Source: Fenollaria sporofastidiosus (GTDB lineage: Bacteria > Bacillota > Clostridia > Tissierellales > Peptoniphilaceae). Taken from it: a stretch of DNA of 64,000 nucleotides. The stretch's first letter is position 1. Every line of letters begins with the position of its first letter. Location: assembly GCF_943169635.2 (NCBI RefSeq), contig NZ_OW968186.1:124001-188000 (forward strand). Direction: 5' to 3'. The notes below the pieces were generated by a model. It was not told where the DNA came from, ran no database searches, and saw nothing but the letters and a program-made list of their open reading frames with translations. This document shows positions 61,939 to 64,000 of the stretch, in pieces. The position numbers were made by a program, and so were the translations under genes.

Positions 61939-63582
61939 ATGAGTGAGAAATATCCATTAAACGTTCCAACTCCAACGCACTTTACATACGTTGTTAAGGA
62001 TTTACCAAAGGTTACAGTTGAGGAGCGTGAGAAGGCTCTTAAGGCAACTCACTACAACGAGTTTGCTTTCCCATCTGGTCTATTAACTATAGACATGCTA
62101 AGTGACTCGGGTACTACTGCCATGACTAACACTCAATGGGCATCACTGTTCTTAGGAGACGAGGCTTATGGTAGGAACACTGGCTACTACGTTCTTCTTG
62201 ATACTTTTAGAGACATATTTGAACGTGGCGGAGAAAAGAACTGGAAGAAGACTCTAGATCTTGTGAGAACTGACTGCAGAGATGTTAAGAAGATGATGGA
62301 CGAAGTTTACTTATGCGAGTACGAAGGCGGCCTCTTCAATGGCGGCGCAGCACAAATGGAAAGACCTAACTCCTTTATCATTCAACAAGGACGTGCGGCT
62401 GAATCTGTACTTATGGAGATTGTTAAAAATATCTTAACTGAGCGTCATCCTGGTAAGGTCTTCACTATACCATCGAACGGTCACTTTGATACAACTGAAG
62501 GCAATATCAAGCAAATGGGCTCTGTGCCAAGAAACTTATACAATAAAAAACTATTATATGAAGTGCCTGAAGGCGGCAAGTACGACAAGAATCCATTCAA
62601 GGGCAACATGGACCTTGAAAAGCTTGAAGAGCTAATAAACGCTGTTGGTGTCCAAAACGTTCCACTTATCTTTATGTGCATCACTAACAACACTGTTTGC
62701 GGCCAACCTGTTTCCATGGCAAACATAAGAGAAGTAAACAAGATTGCTCGCAAGTATGATATACCGCTAATCTTTGACGTGGCTCGTTGGGCTGAGAACT
62801 CTTACTTCATAAAGATGAATGAAGAAGGTTACGAAGACAAGTCCATCGCCGAAATCGCTACAGAGATGTTCTCATACTGCGACGGCTTCTGTATGTCAGC
62901 TAAGAAGGATGGCCATGCGAATATGGGCGGCATGCTTGCCTTTAGAGACAAGGGCCTGTTCTGGCAAAAGTTCTCTGACTTTAATGAGGATGGAACTATG
63001 AAGATGGATGTCGGCGTAAGACTTAAGGTTAAGCAAATCTCTTGCTACGGCAACGACTCCTACGGCGGCATGAGCGGCCACGACATCATGGCACTAGCTG
63101 TTGGTCTATACGAAAGCTGCGACTTTAATTACATGGACAGCCGTGTTAAGCAAGTAGAGTACCTTGCTCAAGGCTTCTACAAGGCAGGCGTTAAAGGCGT
63201 TGTACTTCCTGCTGGTGGACACGCAGTCTACATCAACATGGATGAGTTCTTCGATGGCAAGCGCGGTCATGATACCTTCGCAGGTCAAGGCTTCTCCTTA
63301 GAACTTATTAGGCGCTACGGCATAAGAGTTGCTGAACTTGGCGACTTCTCTATGGAGTATGACCTAAAGACTCCTGAGCAACAAGCTGAGCTTGCAAATG
63401 TTGTGCGCTTCGCTATAGATAGAAGCAGACTTACTCAAGAGCACCTTGACTATGTCATAGCTGCTGTCAAGGCACTTTATGAAGACAGAGAGAGCATTCC
63501 AAACATGCGTATACTTTGGGGCAAGAACTTACCTATGAGACACTTCCACGCATTCTTGGAGCCATATAAGAACGAAGACTAA
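61939..63582 (+). CDS. tnaA: Tryptophanase (tryptophan indole-lyase)
   Basis: This 547-aa PLP enzyme splits tryptophan to indole, pyruvate and ammonia. The PLP lysine lies in CMSAKKDGHANMGG. Other family parts are GTTAMTNTQWASLFLGDEAY, IQQGRAAESVL, PSNGHFDTTEGNI and LIFDVARWAENSYF. It is longer than the E. coli enzyme, as in a related clostridial group; tyrosine phenol-lyase is less likely but close. Start at 61939 follows AAAGGAGGTATATT. The open frame continues upstream to 61777, but the promoter lies within it. No TnaC-type leader with tryptophan codons is visible. Confidence 0.94.
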   Translation: MSEKYPLNVPTPTHFTYVVKDLPKVTVEEREKALKATHYNEFAFPSGLLTIDMLSDSGTTAMTNTQWASLFLGDEAYGRNTGYYVLLDTFRDIFERGGEKNWKKTLDLVRTDCRDVKKMMDEVYLCEYEGGLFNGGAAQMERPNSFIIQQGRAAESVLMEIVKNILTERHPGKVFTIPSNGHFDTTEGNIKQMGSVPRNLYNKKLLYEVPEGGKYDKNPFKGNMDLEKLEELINAVGVQNVPLIFMCITNNTVCGQPVSMANIREVNKIARKYDIPLIFDVARWAENSYFIKMNEEGYEDKSIAEIATEMFSYCDGFCMSAKKDGHANMGGMLAFRDKGLFWQKFSDFNEDGTMKMDVGVRLKVKQISCYGNDSYGGMSGHDIMALAVGLYESCDFNYMDSRVKQVEYLAQGFYKAGVKGVVLPAGGHAVYINMDEFFDGKRGHDTFAGQGFSLELIRRYGIRVAELGDFSMEYDLKTPEQQAELANVVRFAIDRSRLTQEHLDYVIAAVKALYEDRESIPNMRILWGKNLPMRHFHAFLEPYKNED

Positions 63583-63610
63583 TGTCATATATGAATATAT
63601 GAATATATGC

Positions 63611-63641
63611 AAAAGGCGACACTTTAAGTGCCGCCTTTTTT
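63611..63641 (+). terminator. Terminator after tryptophanase
   Basis: AAGGCG-a-CACT-TTA-AGTG-c-CGCCTT followed by TTTTT; AAAA on the other side lets it act for both strands. Confidence 0.8.
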
Positions 63642-63681
63642 GATGCGCAAAAATAGAGATGTGAAATTAATCACATCTCCA

Positions 63682-63885
63682 TCATCTTATACTTATAAAT
63701 TTTCCGTCTCTATAAATTTTTCTTACGTACTTTTCAAAGTCTTTTGCTGTGAAGTCTAAAATCCTTTCGCAGCCTGTGCACTTAAGAGTGACCCCTTCAC
63801 CCACGCTGATGATTTTAAATTCATCTGTGCCGCAAGGGTGTGCCTTCTTCATCTTAACAAGATCATCTACCCTGTACTCAAGCAT
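63682..63885 (-). CDS. DUF951 domain protein
   Basis: This 67-aa protein has the DUF951 pattern: YRVDDLVKMKKAHPCGTDEF and VTLKCTGCERILDF, with cysteines in HPCG and CTGC. It is universal in Firmicutes, often near S6 or ychF genes, with no firm function; zinc binding is plausible. Its ATG overlaps the preceding stop (TAATG), coupling it to the DUF3343 gene. Confidence 0.93.
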   Translation of the reverse strand: MLEYRVDDLVKMKKAHPCGTDEFKIISVGEGVTLKCTGCERILDFTAKDFEKYVRKIYRDGKFISIR

Positions 63886-64000
63886 TAGTAATCAAAAACC
63901 TCGCCTTCAATTGTCTTATCTTCGATAAGTTTATTAACTCTATCAAGGTCGTCCTTGTTAAAGACTATGGACAAGCCGCAAGATAAACTTACGTGTCTTG
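63885..64000 (-). CDS. DUF3343 domain protein, C-terminal part
   Basis: The reverse strand is open from base 64000 and reads RHVSLSCGLSIVFNKDDLDR and VNKLIEDKTIEGEVFDY to a TAA. The CG-x-S-x-x-F pattern and helix fit DUF3343, a small putative sulfur or selenium carrier-like family. The start is beyond the window. Confidence 0.75.
   Translation of the reverse strand, partial: RHVSLSCGLSIVFNKDDLDRVNKLIEDKTIEGEVFDY

Overview
The window comes from a low-GC, anaerobic Gram-positive bacterium of the Firmicutes. A member of the Tissierellia/Peptoniphilaceae type (anaerobic cocci) fits best. The grounds are an FprA flavodiiron protein, a DUF1858 redox protein, tryptophanase, a single-domain glutamate formimidoyltransferase, a DUF3021/LytTR pair, DUF951 and DUF3343 proteins, and a MurE whose specificity motif is DNPN instead of the DNPR of diaminopimelate-type enzymes. 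The genus is inference.

From 1 to about 37 kb the DNA is accessory: very AT-rich, full of transporters, mobilization genes, defence genes and broken genes. (i) 1-5.6 kb holds a TetR-controlled operon with a fused ECF ATPase-ATPase-T protein, an S component and two exporter-fold ABC half-transporters. (ii) 6.1-18.8 kb is a mobilizable element: large serine recombinase, 40-aa ORF, sigma-like factor, cargo (FeoC-FeoB-FeoA, two ABC half-transporters, divergent AraC regulator), an oriT-like region, MobC and a MobP-type relaxase with one in-frame stop. (iii) 18.9-22.6 kb holds a two-gene nuclease/SMC-like ATPase system, an HTH remnant and a RelB/YafQ pair with a frameshifted toxin. (iv) 22.7-32.1 kb is a related but decayed element: sigma gene cut by a degenerate IS200-like element, cargo of two ABC half-transporters, AraC, ECF ATPase, ECF-T and S component, then second copies of the oriT-like region, mobC and relaxase start, all broken. 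(v) 32.1-37.3 kb holds a HEPN-motif protein, a frameshifted AbiEi, the tail of another serine recombinase, a PD-(D/E)XK-like nuclease, and short fragments resembling the 3' end of a 23S rRNA uracil methyltransferase gene. Such genes are known integration targets.

The three cargo operons share a logic: heterodimeric exporter-fold ABC proteins (the YbtP/YbtQ type is known to import ferric siderophores) combined with ECF modules or Feo. Two of them carry nearly identical GTTAG-N6-CTAAC palindromes just downstream of a -10 box, resembling DtxR-family iron-repressor sites. No siderophore synthesis gene is present, so scavenging of foreign metallophores or haem-like compounds is the best inference.

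From 37.4 to 64 kb the DNA is ordinary chromosome with visibly higher GC: a GNAT acetyltransferase, RlmD, a glycolipid glycosyltransferase, MgtE, glutamate formimidoyltransferase, acyl-ACP thioesterase, DUF1858, FprA, divergent MurE and D-Ala-D-Ala carboxypeptidase, DUF3021/LytTR, a five-gene oligopeptide permease operon, a degenerate 4-alpha-glucanotransferase-like protein, a 1388-aa SF1 helicase, a Gate-domain membrane protein, tryptophanase with 19-bp tandem repeats ahead of its promoter, DUF951 and a DUF3343 fragment.
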